A stretch of DNA of 64,000 nucleotides, from NCBI GenBank assembly GCA_007751255.1, contig CP036296.1:5456001-5520000 (forward strand), in the 5' to 3' direction. Positions within the stretch are counted from its first letter, which is position 1. Every line of letters starts with the position of its first letter. A program made the translations under genes and the position numbers. The notes under the pieces were generated by a model, which saw nothing but the letters and a program-made list of their open reading frames with translations, was not told the DNA's origin and did not search any database. Positions 12,263 through 21,122 of this stretch are shown one piece after another. This stretch comes from Engelhardtia mirabilis (GTDB taxonomy: Bacteria > Planctomycetota > UBA1135 > GCA-002686595).

Positions 12263-13192
12263 ATGGGTCTCTTCGATCGGCTCAAGCAGCGCCTCACGCG
12301 CACCCGCACCGCCATTAGCGACGGCCTATCCGGCCTGTTCCGGGGCGGACGTGAGATCGACAACGAGCTCCTCGACGAGCTCGAGGAGATGCTCTTCACC
12401 TCGGACCTGGGTTCCGAGGCGATCGAGCTGGTCGACCAGCTCAAGCGCCAACACAAGCGCGGCGAGCTCAAGGGCGAGGACGACGTGCGCGCCAGCCTGC
12501 GGGCCGCGCTCTTGGAACGCCTCGACACGGAACCGGCCGAGATCGTGCTGGCCCACTCGCCCACCGTGGTTCTCGTGGTGGGCGTCAACGGGTCGGGTAA
12601 GACGACCTCGATCGCGAAGCTGGCCCAACGCTTCACCAGCCAGGGCAAGCGCGTGATCGTCGGCGCCGCCGACACCTTCCGCGCCGCCGCCGCCGACCAG
12701 CTCGAGATCTGGGCCGGCCGCGTGGGCTGCGACATCGTGCGCAAGAACGAAGGCGCCGATCCCGCCGCAGTCGCCTACGAGACCGTGGACCGCGCCCTGC
12801 GCGAGGGCCACGACCTGGTGATCATCGACACGGCCGGACGCCTGCACACCCAATCGAACCTGATGAAGGAGCTCGAAAAGGTGCGCCGGGTGGTGGCCAA
12901 GCGGCTCGAGGGCGCGCCCCACGAGGTGCTGCTGGTGATCGACGGGACCAACGGTCAGAACGCCATCAACCAGGCCAAGCAGTTCACCCAGTCGGCCGAG
13001 GTCACCGGCCTGGTGGTCGCCAAGCTGGACGGCACCGCCCGCGGCGGGGCGATCTTCGGCATCCGCCGCGAGCTGGGCCTGCCGGTGCGCTACATCGGGA
13101 CCGGGGAAACCGTCGAGGCCCTGGAGGCCTTCGAGCCCCAGACCTTCGTGGACGCGATCCTGGCCGTGCGCCAGGTCAGCGCGAATTCCTGA
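12263..13192 (+). CDS. ftsY: Signal recognition particle receptor FtsY
   Basis: This 309-residue SRP-type GTPase docks ribosome-SRP complexes at the inner membrane. An N domain of about 95 residues precedes the G domain. The G domain shows GVNGSGKTT (107-115), DTFRAAAADQLEIW, IIDTAGRLHTQSNLMKEL and VVAKLDGTARGG. The closing segment VRYIGTGETVEALEAFEP is typical of FtsY rather than Ffh, and no M domain is present. The long acidic A domain of enterobacterial FtsY is absent; the protein starts MGLFDRLKQRLTRTR, an amphipathic, basic membrane-targeting helix. It is the last gene of the ribH-nusB-ftsY set. Confidence 0.95.
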   Translation: MGLFDRLKQRLTRTRTAISDGLSGLFRGGREIDNELLDELEEMLFTSDLGSEAIELVDQLKRQHKRGELKGEDDVRASLRAALLERLDTEPAEIVLAHSPTVVLVVGVNGSGKTTSIAKLAQRFTSQGKRVIVGAADTFRAAAADQLEIWAGRVGCDIVRKNEGADPAAVAYETVDRALREGHDLVIIDTAGRLHTQSNLMKELEKVRRVVAKRLEGAPHEVLLVIDGTNGQNAINQAKQFTQSAEVTGLVVAKLDGTARGGAIFGIRRELGLPVRYIGTGETVEALEAFEPQTFVDAILAVRQVSANS

Positions 13193-13476
13193 GCGCCCGA
13201 TCCCGGGAGCTCGAGCCCTGATCCCGGCCTGCAGGCCCCTTCCGCGCCCCCTCGCCGGCCCCGGGGACGCCTTCCTGCGCGGACCCGGGAAGGTCAGGGC
13301 GCTCGGAGCGTTCGGTCGAGGCCCGGCGGCGGCTGACCGCTCTCGCGGCTTCCCCTGCCCCCCGCCACCCGGCTCCCGACACAGGCTCGTCTTCAGGACC
13401 ACAAGTCCTGCCCTAGAGCGCACTTGACGCATCCGGACTGCTGGAGTCCGATGCTCTCCGCCGATCGTCCCCCCCG

Positions 13477-15756
13477 ATGACGCCCGATCCCACCACGGCG
13501 CCGAGCCGCGCCGGCCTGGCTGGCACCATCGCCCTCTTGGCAGCTCCCGCGCTGCTCGCGTGGCCGCTGCCCCGCGTCGTCTCCGGCTTCGATCCCCTGC
13601 CGCTGATCACTGGTGCGGGTTGGGCGACCCTCTCGGGGCTGGCCGCGGTGGTCGTGATCGCCCTCTCCATCACGCGTCTGCCGGTCGGAGCCCTGCTGGC
13701 GGTGCTGCCGGCGATCGCGCTGGTGGCCGGACACTTCCTCGGGGACCAGGTTCCGGCGCTGGAGAACTCGGCGCCCCTGTTCACCTTGGGCAGCGGCCTC
13801 GCGGTCTTCGTGGCCGCCTCCTGCCTCGACCGCGGCGAGCGACACACCCTGGTCAAGGGCCTGACGATCGTGTCCCTGCTCTACACCGTGCCGGCCCTCT
13901 TGGAAGCTGCCGTGGGCGCGAGCTCCGTCGGCCTGGCCGGCACCCTGCAGAACGTCGGTTCGACCAACCAAGCCGCCCTGCCCGGCGCCATTGCCGGCGC
14001 CTGGATCGGAATCTGCCGGCGCGGCGCCTGGCGCTGGATCGGCTTCACGGCCCTGGGCGCCTTCGCCGTGCACGCGGCCGTGAGCCCCGTGATCGCCGGC
14101 GGACTGGCCGCCGCCGCGGCCCTGGTCGCCGCGGCCCTCGGCTCGCCCTGGTGCCAAGAGATCCGGCGCATGCGCGGCGCCTTTGGCTCCGCGGCGGCGA
14201 TGTTCGTGTTCGTGGCCATGCTCTCGGCCTTCCCCCACAACGACGACTCGCGCGCCGACGTCGGCAGCGGCGGTCCGGGTGTGGTCCTCGCCGTGGCCGA
14301 CATCGATCCCGTCGAAGACGCGACCGCCCCGGACGACGACCTGGGCGGCGTCGGCGTGCGCCTGCGGATCTGGGGCGCCCTGCCGGCGATGGTCGCCGAT
14401 GCCGGGCCCTTCGGCTTCGGACCGGGCGGCTTTCAGCGCAGCTTCCCGCCCTACCGCGACCCGGCAGAGGCCCGCGCCTCCGAGCTGAACGGCGAACTGG
14501 GAGCCGCGACCGAGGTCGAGCACGCCCACAACGATTGGTTCGAAGGCTTCGTCGAGCTGGGTTGGTTCGGCGGACTGGCTTGGTTCGCCTTCCTGGCCGC
14601 CTGCCTGGCAGCCGCCTGCGCCAGCATCACGGAGCGGGCCTTCGGCCGCGCGGCCTGCGCCGCCTGCGGCATCGCGGTGCTGGTCAACGCCGCCATGCAC
14701 TCGAACCTGATCGCCAACCCCGCGGCGTCCCTGCAGGCCATGGCGGTCTTCGGCGTGGTCGCGGGGACGCGCTGGGGCGCGCCCCTGGGTCGCGGTCGCG
14801 CGCGGTTGGTCGCCCTCGCGCCGGTGGTCGTCGCCCTGGCGGCCCCGCTCGCACCCTGGCGGCTGGTGACCCATGGCAACGCCCTGGCTCGCAGCGTCCG
14901 CGCGAACCTGACCCTGGCCCAGGGTGGCCTGGGCGAGTCCGAAGCCGCGGCGACGCGCGCGCGCGCGACCCAGGCCCTCGACGCGGCCCTCGTCGCCAGC
15001 GGCCGGACCAGCTCCACCGCCCTCGAGTTGGCGTTGATCGACGCGCGGCGCGCCGGCGACTCCCAGCTCGTCGCGGTGCTCGGCGAGCGTCTGCACGCGG
15101 TGCGCCCCTTCTCGGCCAACGCTCACACCCAGCGGGGCCTGGCGGCGATCGCCATCGGCGACCTGCGAGCGGCGCGCATCGCCTTCCAGGAAGCCGCGGC
15201 CCTGCGCCCCCACGATCCGGCCTGCGCCTTCAACGAGGTGCGCGTGACCCTGCAGTCGGGCCTCGCGACAGCCGCCCTCGATGCGGCCCGCGCCGCGGTC
15301 GCGCGAGGCGCCCTCGACTCCGAGCGCGTGAGCGCCCTGGCCCGCGACGCCCAGCTCGGCGGTTGGGTCGGACCGCAGACGGCGCGCGAACTCCTGGAGC
15401 TGGCTGGCAAGCCCTTGACCCCCGACGACCTGATCGAGCGGGCCGACAAGCTGCGCGACCAATCGGGCACGACACCGACGGTTGCCGCCCTGGAGTCGAT
15501 GGCCCAACACTTGTGGGGTCGCGAGCACGCCCAGGTGGGCAACTACGGCATCGCCGTGCGCAGCTACCGCCAGGCCTGGCGCGCCTCCTGCGACGCGGGG
15601 CAACCGGGCTCGCCCCTGCTGCGACTCGAACTGGCCGCCGCCGAGCGCCTGTCGGGCAACCCAGAGCGCGCCGAGGTGCTGCTCGAAGCGTCCGTGCCCG
15701 AGGGTCAAGTGACCCTCGACCTGCCCCACTGGGCCGTGGGCGCGCTGGCGAACTGA
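13477..15756 (+). CDS. O-antigen-ligase/polymerase-like membrane protein with C-terminal helical repeat region
   Basis: The protein has 759 residues. The first 460 contain about ten to twelve hydrophobic segments. Between them is a large loop with FGFGPGGFQRSFPPYR and, at about residue 345, EVEHAHNDWFEGFVELGWFG. This H-x-H-N-x-(F/L)-x-E pattern is the signature of the Wzy_C (O-antigen ligase) superfamily. The last 280 residues are Ala/Arg/Glu-rich helices with TPR-like spacing. Proteins of this class transfer or polymerise lipid-linked glycans on the periplasmic side. A 284-bp intergenic stretch separates it from ftsY. GTG/TTG alternatives exist nearby; ATG 13477 is favoured because a hydrophobic helix starts about 12 residues later. 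Confidence 0.72.
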   Translation: MTPDPTTAPSRAGLAGTIALLAAPALLAWPLPRVVSGFDPLPLITGAGWATLSGLAAVVVIALSITRLPVGALLAVLPAIALVAGHFLGDQVPALENSAPLFTLGSGLAVFVAASCLDRGERHTLVKGLTIVSLLYTVPALLEAAVGASSVGLAGTLQNVGSTNQAALPGAIAGAWIGICRRGAWRWIGFTALGAFAVHAAVSPVIAGGLAAAAALVAAALGSPWCQEIRRMRGAFGSAAAMFVFVAMLSAFPHNDDSRADVGSGGPGVVLAVADIDPVEDATAPDDDLGGVGVRLRIWGALPAMVADAGPFGFGPGGFQRSFPPYRDPAEARASELNGELGAATEVEHAHNDWFEGFVELGWFGGLAWFAFLAACLAAACASITERAFGRAACAACGIAVLVNAAMHSNLIANPAASLQAMAVFGVVAGTRWGAPLGRGRARLVALAPVVVALAAPLAPWRLVTHGNALARSVRANLTLAQGGLGESEAAATRARATQALDAALVASGRTSSTALELALIDARRAGDSQLVAVLGERLHAVRPFSANAHTQRGLAAIAIGDLRAARIAFQEAAALRPHDPACAFNEVRVTLQSGLATAALDAARAAVARGALDSERVSALARDAQLGGWVGPQTARELLELAGKPLTPDDLIERADKLRDQSGTTPTVAALESMAQHLWGREHAQVGNYGIAVRSYRQAWRASCDAGQPGSPLLRLELAAAERLSGNPERAEVLLEASVPEGQVTLDLPHWAVGALAN

Positions 15757-16140
15757 CGGGCCCGGGAAGGGGCCACCACCGCGCCCGGACCCACCTCCGG
15801 GTCCCGCTGCGTCCGGGATATGGATCGGATCCGTCCAGACCCGGGATCGGGGTGCCGGCTGGATCCAGCCACCGTGGTCGAGGACCCACCCGCCCATCCC
15901 CTGCGCCGGCCCCGAGCGCCGTCGGCGCGAGCCTGGCCCGAGGCGGCACGACATTTGGCAAGGGATCAGAGTCCACCGCCATCTCCTCGCGCCCGGGAAC
16001 GCCTTCTCGAGTCGTGGGACCAGCGGTGGATTCGGCGCCTAAATGCCACCACGCGATCCCGAGATCTGCCAAAAGTGACCTCGGACCGCCCGTACGCGCG
16101 CCGGCGATTCCACCCCGCGACCCCTGACCGGAAGCCAGCG
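15757..16140. other. Intergenic stretch with a weak hairpin
   Basis: No credible gene. A 6-bp stem (15787-15792 with 15799-15804, loop of 6) could be a weak terminator for the preceding gene. The rest probably holds the promoter of the secreted protein that follows; I do not see a convincing -35/-10 pair. Confidence 0.4.
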
Positions 16141-18780
16141 ATGCTCCCCCGACTGTTCGAGCCAGTGCGCCTGCTGTGCGCCCTGACCCTTCTCTCCGCC
16201 CCCGCCATGGCCCAGCTCAGCGGCGGCGAGAGCAAGTTCCTCCCCGGCGACGACCTGATCGGTGCCGCGGCGGGTCTCCAAGACCAACCCCAGGTGGCCG
16301 CGGGTGGGCCCGGCGCCCTGGCCGTCTGGAGCGACCTTCGCAGCGAGCCGCTGACGACATTCTCCGGCAACGCCACCGTCCGCGACATCTTCGCCGTGCG
16401 CCTCGACCCCGCCGGCCTGCCCCTCGATCCGACGCCGATCCCTATCAGCACGACCTTCGGCGAGCAGCGCGAGCCGCAGGTGGCGTGGAACGGCGAGAAC
16501 TGGCTCGTGGTCTGGCGCGACCAGTCGCCGACGCAGAGCTTCTTCGCCGACGGCATCCTGGCCGTGCGGGTCTCGCCGGACGGCGTCGTCCTCGATGAGT
16601 CGCCGCTGGTGCTGCACGCCTTCGAGACTTCTTCGAGCTCCATGTTCGCTCTGGCCACATCCGGCACCGACTGGATGGTCGCCTACCAGGGCACCACATC
16701 GACCGAGACCGGGATCTTCGGCGTGCGCGTCGCGGCCGACGGCACGGTGGTCGATCCAGCCGGCGTCGAACTCGTGCCCGGCACGTTCTTCCTGTTCTTC
16801 AACCTCGGCCTCGCGAGCGCGGGCGGCGAGTACCTGCTGACCTACACCGCCAGCGGAGCTCCAATCGCCAAGCGCTACTCGTCGAACCTCGCCGCCCTGG
16901 GCACCCTGAACAACCTGCCGGCGGGCAGCTTCGCCTCCGACGGCAGCCAGTACATGGTGACCTGGATCGAGGGCGGGCAGGTGCGCGCGTCGACCATGAG
17001 TACGACCGGCGTGCTCGCCGTGCCGGCGGGCCTCGCCCTGGGATCGAGCGCCAGCGTGACGGGCTCGCCTCATGCTTCGTGGGCCGGCGGCCAGTGGTGG
17101 GTCTACTGGCGCAACGTGCTGCTCGGTCCCCTGGCGGTCAGGATCACGTCCACGGGTCAGGTGCTCGACCCCGGCGGCATCGCCCTCGACACGCCGAACG
17201 AGAACTCCATCGACCAAGTGGATCTCACCGGCCGAACCGACGGTGGCGCTCAAGTGGTCTGGCGCGACCGTCGCGCGGCGACCTTCGTGCCCGACGACAT
17301 CTACGGGCAGGCCCTCGGTGCGGACGGGAGCACCACCGTCCCCGCGCCGATCTCCCTGGCGGCGCCGGCTCAACTCTTCCCCGACCTGACCGTGGGATCC
17401 GGGCAGGTGCTGACGACGTTCCTGGATGCGACCTCGGCCGGTATGCGGCTCATGGCCCAGCGCATCGACGAGTTCGGGACTGCGATCGATCTTCAACCGA
17501 TCGAGGTCGCGACCGGCGTCAACCTGTCGCCGCCGGACGCGGCCTGGAACGGATCGGCGTTCTTGATCGTCTGGGCCGATAACGGCCAGACCTTCGGGCG
17601 GCGCTACGACGCGGCCATGGTTGCGCTGGATGCCCAGCCGATCGCGATCGACGCGGGGCATTCGCCCGACGTCGCCGCCGTCGGGGACGACTTCCTGGTG
17701 GTCTACGCCCAGTTCGTCTCGTCGATCCAGTTCGCCTTCCCCCGCGCCAAGCGCGTGGACGGACCGACGGGCGCGGTGTTGGACGCGACGCCGATCGCCC
17801 TGGGCAACTCCTTCGCGCGTCGGCCGGAGGTGACCGCCTTCGGTAACCGCTGGCTGGCCGTGTGGCAACGCAACGTGAGCCACGACAACCCCGCGGCGGT
17901 GGTCACCGCGGCGTTCATCGCGGCGGATGGCTCGACGGCCGGTGAGTTCGTGGTGAGCTTCACAGGCGGTCAGCCCACGGTCGCGGCCTCGGACAGCGTG
18001 GCCCTGGTCGCCTGGCGCACCGGCACGGACAGCAGCTCGAACCCCGACCTCGCGTTCGGGCGCCTGGCCCTCGATGGCAGCCTGCTCGACGGGACCTCGG
18101 GCAAGAACCTCGCGACGGCGCCTGGCCAACAGGTCTGGCCCAGCGCGACCTGGACCGGATCGCAGTTCGTCGTCGCCTGGGAGGACAAGCGCGAGGCAGC
18201 GAGTTTCTTCGACCAGCGGACGGACGTCTACGGCATCCGCGTGCTCGAGGACGGCACGCTCGTGGACTCGGGCGGCGTTCCGCTCCACACGGGTCTCGAC
18301 CCGATCACCGCGCCGAGCCTGGCCACGATCGACGGGCACTCGCTGCTCGCAACCGCGGACCTGCGCTTCGACGAGCCCTACCAGAGCTACCGCGCGGCCC
18401 TTCGCACCATCGGCCCATGGGAAGGGCTGGGCGGCGGACTCGCAGGAACCCAGGGGCTGCCGGTCCTGGACGGCGCGGGCGCACTGGCGGCGGGAAGCAG
18501 CGTCGAGCTGCGGCTGTCGAGCGCCCGAGCCTCGTCGCCGGGCGCCTGGGTCCTGGGCCCGGCGGCGGTGCCGACACCGCTGTTCGGCGGTCTCTTGATT
18601 CCCCAGCCCGTGATCGTCCTGCCCCTTTCGACCGATGCCCTGGGGCAGGCGACGATCGGCGGCACGCTGAATCCGCCGATCCTCTCGGGGGCCCAACTCG
18701 TGCTGCAGGCCTGGATCCTCGACCCGGTCGCGGTGCAGGGCTTTGCCGCCTCGAACGGTCTGAGTTCGCTCGCGCCGTGA
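16141..18780 (+). CDS. Secreted repeat protein with C-terminal lectin-like domain
   Basis: This 879-residue protein starts with a Sec signal peptide (LLCALTLLSAPAMA, cleavage about residue 23). The body is built of repeats of about 50-60 residues carrying a (L/F)-V-V-W-x-D or W-x-G-x-x-(W/F)-x-V core, such as GENWLVVWRDQ and GSQFVVAWEDKR. This suggests a beta-propeller. The C-terminus (about 790-879) has PVIVLPLSTDALGQATI and ends LVLQAWILDPVAVQGFAASN. That arrangement recurs at the ends of many planctomycete exported proteins; I know it from memory, not from a search. It is probably an outer-surface or released protein of unknown role. ATG 16141 was chosen because the signal peptide begins there; the frame is open further upstream without coding character. 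A strong hairpin follows the stop. Confidence 0.7.
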   Translation: MLPRLFEPVRLLCALTLLSAPAMAQLSGGESKFLPGDDLIGAAAGLQDQPQVAAGGPGALAVWSDLRSEPLTTFSGNATVRDIFAVRLDPAGLPLDPTPIPISTTFGEQREPQVAWNGENWLVVWRDQSPTQSFFADGILAVRVSPDGVVLDESPLVLHAFETSSSSMFALATSGTDWMVAYQGTTSTETGIFGVRVAADGTVVDPAGVELVPGTFFLFFNLGLASAGGEYLLTYTASGAPIAKRYSSNLAALGTLNNLPAGSFASDGSQYMVTWIEGGQVRASTMSTTGVLAVPAGLALGSSASVTGSPHASWAGGQWWVYWRNVLLGPLAVRITSTGQVLDPGGIALDTPNENSIDQVDLTGRTDGGAQVVWRDRRAATFVPDDIYGQALGADGSTTVPAPISLAAPAQLFPDLTVGSGQVLTTFLDATSAGMRLMAQRIDEFGTAIDLQPIEVATGVNLSPPDAAWNGSAFLIVWADNGQTFGRRYDAAMVALDAQPIAIDAGHSPDVAAVGDDFLVVYAQFVSSIQFAFPRAKRVDGPTGAVLDATPIALGNSFARRPEVTAFGNRWLAVWQRNVSHDNPAAVVTAAFIAADGSTAGEFVVSFTGGQPTVAASDSVALVAWRTGTDSSSNPDLAFGRLALDGSLLDGTSGKNLATAPGQQVWPSATWTGSQFVVAWEDKREAASFFDQRTDVYGIRVLEDGTLVDSGGVPLHTGLDPITAPSLATIDGHSLLATADLRFDEPYQSYRAALRTIGPWEGLGGGLAGTQGLPVLDGAGALAAGSSVELRLSSARASSPGAWVLGPAAVPTPLFGGLLIPQPVIVLPLSTDALGQATIGGTLNPPILSGAQLVLQAWILDPVAVQGFAASNGLSSLAP

Positions 18781-18785
18781 TTCGC

Positions 18786-18821
18786 GCGGCCGCCGCCCCG
18801 TCACGTCGGGGCGGCCGCCGC
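18786..18821 (+). terminator. Candidate intrinsic terminator
   Basis: Two 15-nt arms (18786-18800 and 18807-18821) pair with a single mismatch around a 6-nt loop, starting 5 bp after the stop of the secreted repeat protein. There is no U-tract, only CTTGG, so termination may need Rho or differ from the E. coli model. Confidence 0.6.
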
Positions 18822-18853
18822 TTGGCAACGTGAGGCGGGGACCTCGATCGACG

Positions 18854-18859
18854 TAGGAT
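18854..18859 (+). promoter_or_regulatory. Candidate -10 element TAGGAT six bases before a start codon
   Basis: TAGGAT ends exactly 6 nt before ATG 18866 of the flavin oxidase. No Shine-Dalgarno sequence fits in that space. The same hexamer and spacing occur before GTG 42058. This suggests a promoter giving a leaderless mRNA. No convincing -35 box lies 16-18 nt upstream. Confidence 0.35.
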
Positions 18860-18865
18860 CGGTCG

Positions 18866-19999
18866 ATGCGATCGCAACGCCCGTCCTCACACATCGCCGT
18901 CGTCGGCGCCGGCGCCTTCGGCGGTTGGTCCGCCCTTCAGCTCGCCCGCGCCGGGCACCGCGTGACCCTGGTCGACGCCTGGGGGCCGGGCAACGCGCGC
19001 TCCAGCTCGGGGGGCGAGAGTCGGGTCCTGCGACGCAGCTACGGGGCGAGCGAGCTGTTCACGCGCATGGCCGCGCGTTCCTTGGACCTGTGGCGCGGGT
19101 TCGAGGTCGAGCGGGGGCGGCGGCTGTTCCACGAGACCGGGCTGCTCTGGATGGCGGGCGCCGTCGACGATCGCACCGAGCGCGACAGCCTCGCGGGCCT
19201 GCGCTCGATCGGCGTGACGCCGCAGGTGCTCGACGCGGCGCAGGTGGCCGAGCGCTATCCGGCGATCTCGCCCGAGGGGATCGAATGGGCCTTCGTCGAG
19301 CCCGGGGCGGGCTCACTCCTGGCGCGGCGGTCCTGCGCCGAGGTGCGCGACGCGCTCTTGGAGGCGCGCGGAAGCTACCTGACCGCGCGGGCGCGCTTGG
19401 GTCCACGCGACGGGGGGCGACTGCGACACCTCGAAGTCGAAGGGCACGACCGGCTCGAGGCCGACGCCTTCGTGCTCGCCGCCGGCCCTTGGCTCGGCGA
19501 GCTGGTGCGGCGCGCGGGGACGCACCTGCGCGTCACGCGGCAGGAGGTCTTCTACTTCGGCACGCCCCCGGGGGATGAGGCGCACCGCGGCCTGCCGGTC
19601 TGGTCCGACCACGCCGAGCGCTTCTGGTACGGCATCCCCGAGACCGAAGCGCGGGGCTTCAAGCTCGCGGACGACACGCGGGGCGAGGTCTGTGATCCCT
19701 CAACCCAAGACCGCAGCCCGTCGGCCGCCGGACTCGAGCGCGCGCGGGAGCACTTGGCCCTGCGCTTTCCCGGCCTGCGCGCCGCGCCGCTGCTCGAGGC
19801 GCGCGTGTGTCAGTACACCGAGACGCCTGACGGTGCGTTCGTGGTCGACCGCCATCCCGACCTAGACAACGTCTGGATCGCCGGCGGCGGCAGTGGGCAC
19901 GGGTTCAAGCACGGCCCGGCCCTGGGTGAGCACGTGGCGCAGCTCGTGTCGGGAGCGCGCGAGGTCGAACCTCGCTTCGCCCTCGCGCGCTTCGACTGA
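18866..19999 (+). CDS. FAD-dependent amine oxidase of the monomeric sarcosine oxidase type
   Basis: This 377-residue DAO-family enzyme begins with a dinucleotide fold, VVGAGAFGGWSALQLARAGH (Gly14, Gly16, Gly19). The next block, SSSGGESRVLRRSYGASELF, matches the sarcosine oxidase/N-methyltryptophan oxidase type. ARVCQYTETPDGAFVVD places a cysteine at residue 315. That is the position and context of the covalent FAD-binding cysteine in monomeric sarcosine oxidase. IAGGGSGHGFKHGPALGE is the C-terminal FAD contact. Such enzymes oxidise N-methylated amino acids with oxygen. The real substrate is unknown. The gene is single, followed 7 bp later by a palindrome. Confidence 0.82.
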   Translation: MRSQRPSSHIAVVGAGAFGGWSALQLARAGHRVTLVDAWGPGNARSSSGGESRVLRRSYGASELFTRMAARSLDLWRGFEVERGRRLFHETGLLWMAGAVDDRTERDSLAGLRSIGVTPQVLDAAQVAERYPAISPEGIEWAFVEPGAGSLLARRSCAEVRDALLEARGSYLTARARLGPRDGGRLRHLEVEGHDRLEADAFVLAAGPWLGELVRRAGTHLRVTRQEVFYFGTPPGDEAHRGLPVWSDHAERFWYGIPETEARGFKLADDTRGEVCDPSTQDRSPSAAGLERAREHLALRFPGLRAAPLLEARVCQYTETPDGAFVVDRHPDLDNVWIAGGGSGHGFKHGPALGEHVAQLVSGAREVEPRFALARFD

Positions 20000-20006
20000 C
20001 GGGAGC

Positions 20007-20044
20007 GCGTCCGGTAGGCGTTCGTACGAACGCCTACCGGACGC
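20007..20044. repeat. Perfect 38-bp palindrome
   Basis: Positions 20007-20025 and 20026-20044 are exact reverse complements with no loop. The core TAGGCGTTCGTAC is shared with both arms of the inverted repeat at 10173-10307. It lies between the convergent flavin oxidase and SnoaL-like genes, where it could act as a bidirectional terminator. The shared core points to a dispersed repeat family. Confidence 0.8.
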
Positions 20045-20055
20045 TCGGGGAGTGC

Positions 20056-20466
20056 TCAGTCGAGCTCGGGGGCGTCGAGCGGCGTCTGCTCGCGCCAGAT
20101 CACGGTCCAATCGTCCCGCTCTCCACCGCGGGCGAAGACGAGCAGCTCGCGCCCGCGCTCCACGTGGTTCACCCCGGGCTCCTCGAGCACCACGTACTCG
20201 ACCTCGAACAGGTAACTGACCACCGCCGTGTCACCACTCACCTGCACCCGGTGCTCGAACTCCTCGAAGCGCACCGTGCGCGCGCCCTCGGCGTAGTCGA
20301 CGAAGCTCTGCACCATCTCCACCCGCCCCCGGACCAGAACCCGCCCGTCGGGGGCGGCCATCACGACGCTCGGGTGGAAGAACTCGGCGACCTCCTCGGG
20401 TCGCCCCTGGGTCCAGGCTTCGTTGGCGGCGCGCAGGCGCTGCAGCAGGGTGTGTTCGGCGTCCAT
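20056..20466 (-). CDS. SnoaL/DUF4440-like small protein (NTF2 fold)
   Basis: This 136-residue protein starts MDAEHTLLQRLRAANEAWTQ. It continues FFHPSVVMAAPDGRVLVRGR, FEEFEHRVQVSGDTAVVSYL and DWTVIWREQTPL. The order helix - FxxHPxxxxxxP - GR - beta strands - WxxxxRxxT is that of NTF2-like SnoaL/DUF4440 proteins, which include isomerases, hydrolases and accessory proteins. No signal peptide is seen from the ATG at 20466. The frame stays open upstream, but that part is Pro/Arg-rich and would run toward the argR promoter. Function cannot be assigned. It converges on the flavin oxidase gene across the palindrome. Confidence 0.65.
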   Translation of the reverse strand: MDAEHTLLQRLRAANEAWTQGRPEEVAEFFHPSVVMAAPDGRVLVRGRVEMVQSFVDYAEGARTVRFEEFEHRVQVSGDTAVVSYLFEVEYVVLEEPGVNHVERGRELLVFARGGERDDWTVIWREQTPLDAPELD

Positions 20467-20604
20467 CGGCGCGGGCCGGGGTTCGGCACCTTGTGGGTTG
20501 GCGGTCACGGGGAGCGCGGCAGTCGACCAAACCCGCCGGCCTGGGTCGAGCGCCCTCGGCGGCGACTCGGGATCGAAGTTTTGCCATCGAGGGGGGTTGC
20601 CGCC

Positions 20605-20643
20605 ATACGCATATTCATGCACTCTCGCCGCATATTCCTGCCA
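20605..20643 (+). promoter_or_regulatory. Tandem candidate ARG boxes at the head of the arginine operon
   Basis: Two similar 18-bp segments, 20605-20622 and 20626-20643, both contain GCATATTC and are offset by exactly 21 bp. In known ArgR operators, 18-bp boxes are separated by 2-3 bp, and each ArgR hexamer binds a pair. The right half ATTCAT of box 1 fits the ARG consensus; the left halves are poor. The second box ends at the argR start, so ArgR would block its own operon. CATATT (20631-20636) could also serve as a -10 element, 6 nt before the ATG. Confidence 0.45.
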
Positions 20644-21122
20644 TGGTCTCCACCGTCCAAACCAAGCGCCAGCGCCGCGGCGCCATCGTCGAGCTGCTCC
20701 AGACCGAGTCGATCGGGAGCCAGGCCGAGTTGGCCCAGCGCCTCGCCGATCGCGGCCTGGTCGCCAACCAGGCCACCCTCAGCCGCGACCTGCGCGACAT
20801 GGGCGTGGTCAAGGGCCCCGACGGCTACCACCTGCCCGAGGAGCCCGGCGCTGCGGATGACGCCTCGGCCGCCCTGGCCACGGCCCTGCGGCGCTGGGCG
20901 GTGTCGGCGGTGGCGGCCCAGAACCAAGTGGTGCTGCGGACGCCGCCCTCCGGTGCCCAACCCCTGGCCCTGGCCATCGATCAGGCCGACGAGCCGCAGA
21001 TCCTCGGCACCGTGGCCGGCGACGACACGATCCTCGTCATCACCCGCAACCCGGGCTCGGCCAAGGCCCTCGTGAAGCACTTCGCCGCCGCGGCGGGCAA
21101 GAGTCTGGAGACCGCTCGATGA
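20643..21122 (+). CDS. argR: Arginine repressor ArgR
   Basis: This 159-residue regulator has an N-terminal winged helix (about 1-70) with QAELAQRLADRGLVANQATL and SRDLRDMGVVKG, the standard ArgR DNA-reading segment. A C-terminal oligomerisation and arginine-binding domain ends GDDTILVITRNPGSAKALV. ArgR binds arginine and represses biosynthesis genes. It is the first gene of the operon, and its stop overlaps argC by 4 bp. ATG 20643 is chosen because the conserved helix begins there. The frame is open upstream to 20493, but that would overlap the operator region. No Shine-Dalgarno is visible, which fits a leaderless transcript. Confidence 0.93.
   Translation: MVSTVQTKRQRRGAIVELLQTESIGSQAELAQRLADRGLVANQATLSRDLRDMGVVKGPDGYHLPEEPGAADDASAALATALRRWAVSAVAAQNQVVLRTPPSGAQPLALAIDQADEPQILGTVAGDDTILVITRNPGSAKALVKHFAAAAGKSLETAR

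Noticed and set aside
13393-15954. Long minus-strand frame opposite the O-antigen-ligase-like gene
   Set aside because: Gly/Gln/Arg-rich without motifs; the plus strand has clear membrane helices and the H-x-H-N motif.
16039-18894. Long minus-strand frame opposite the secreted repeat protein
   Set aside because: Arg/His-rich shadow; the plus strand has a signal peptide and ordered repeats.
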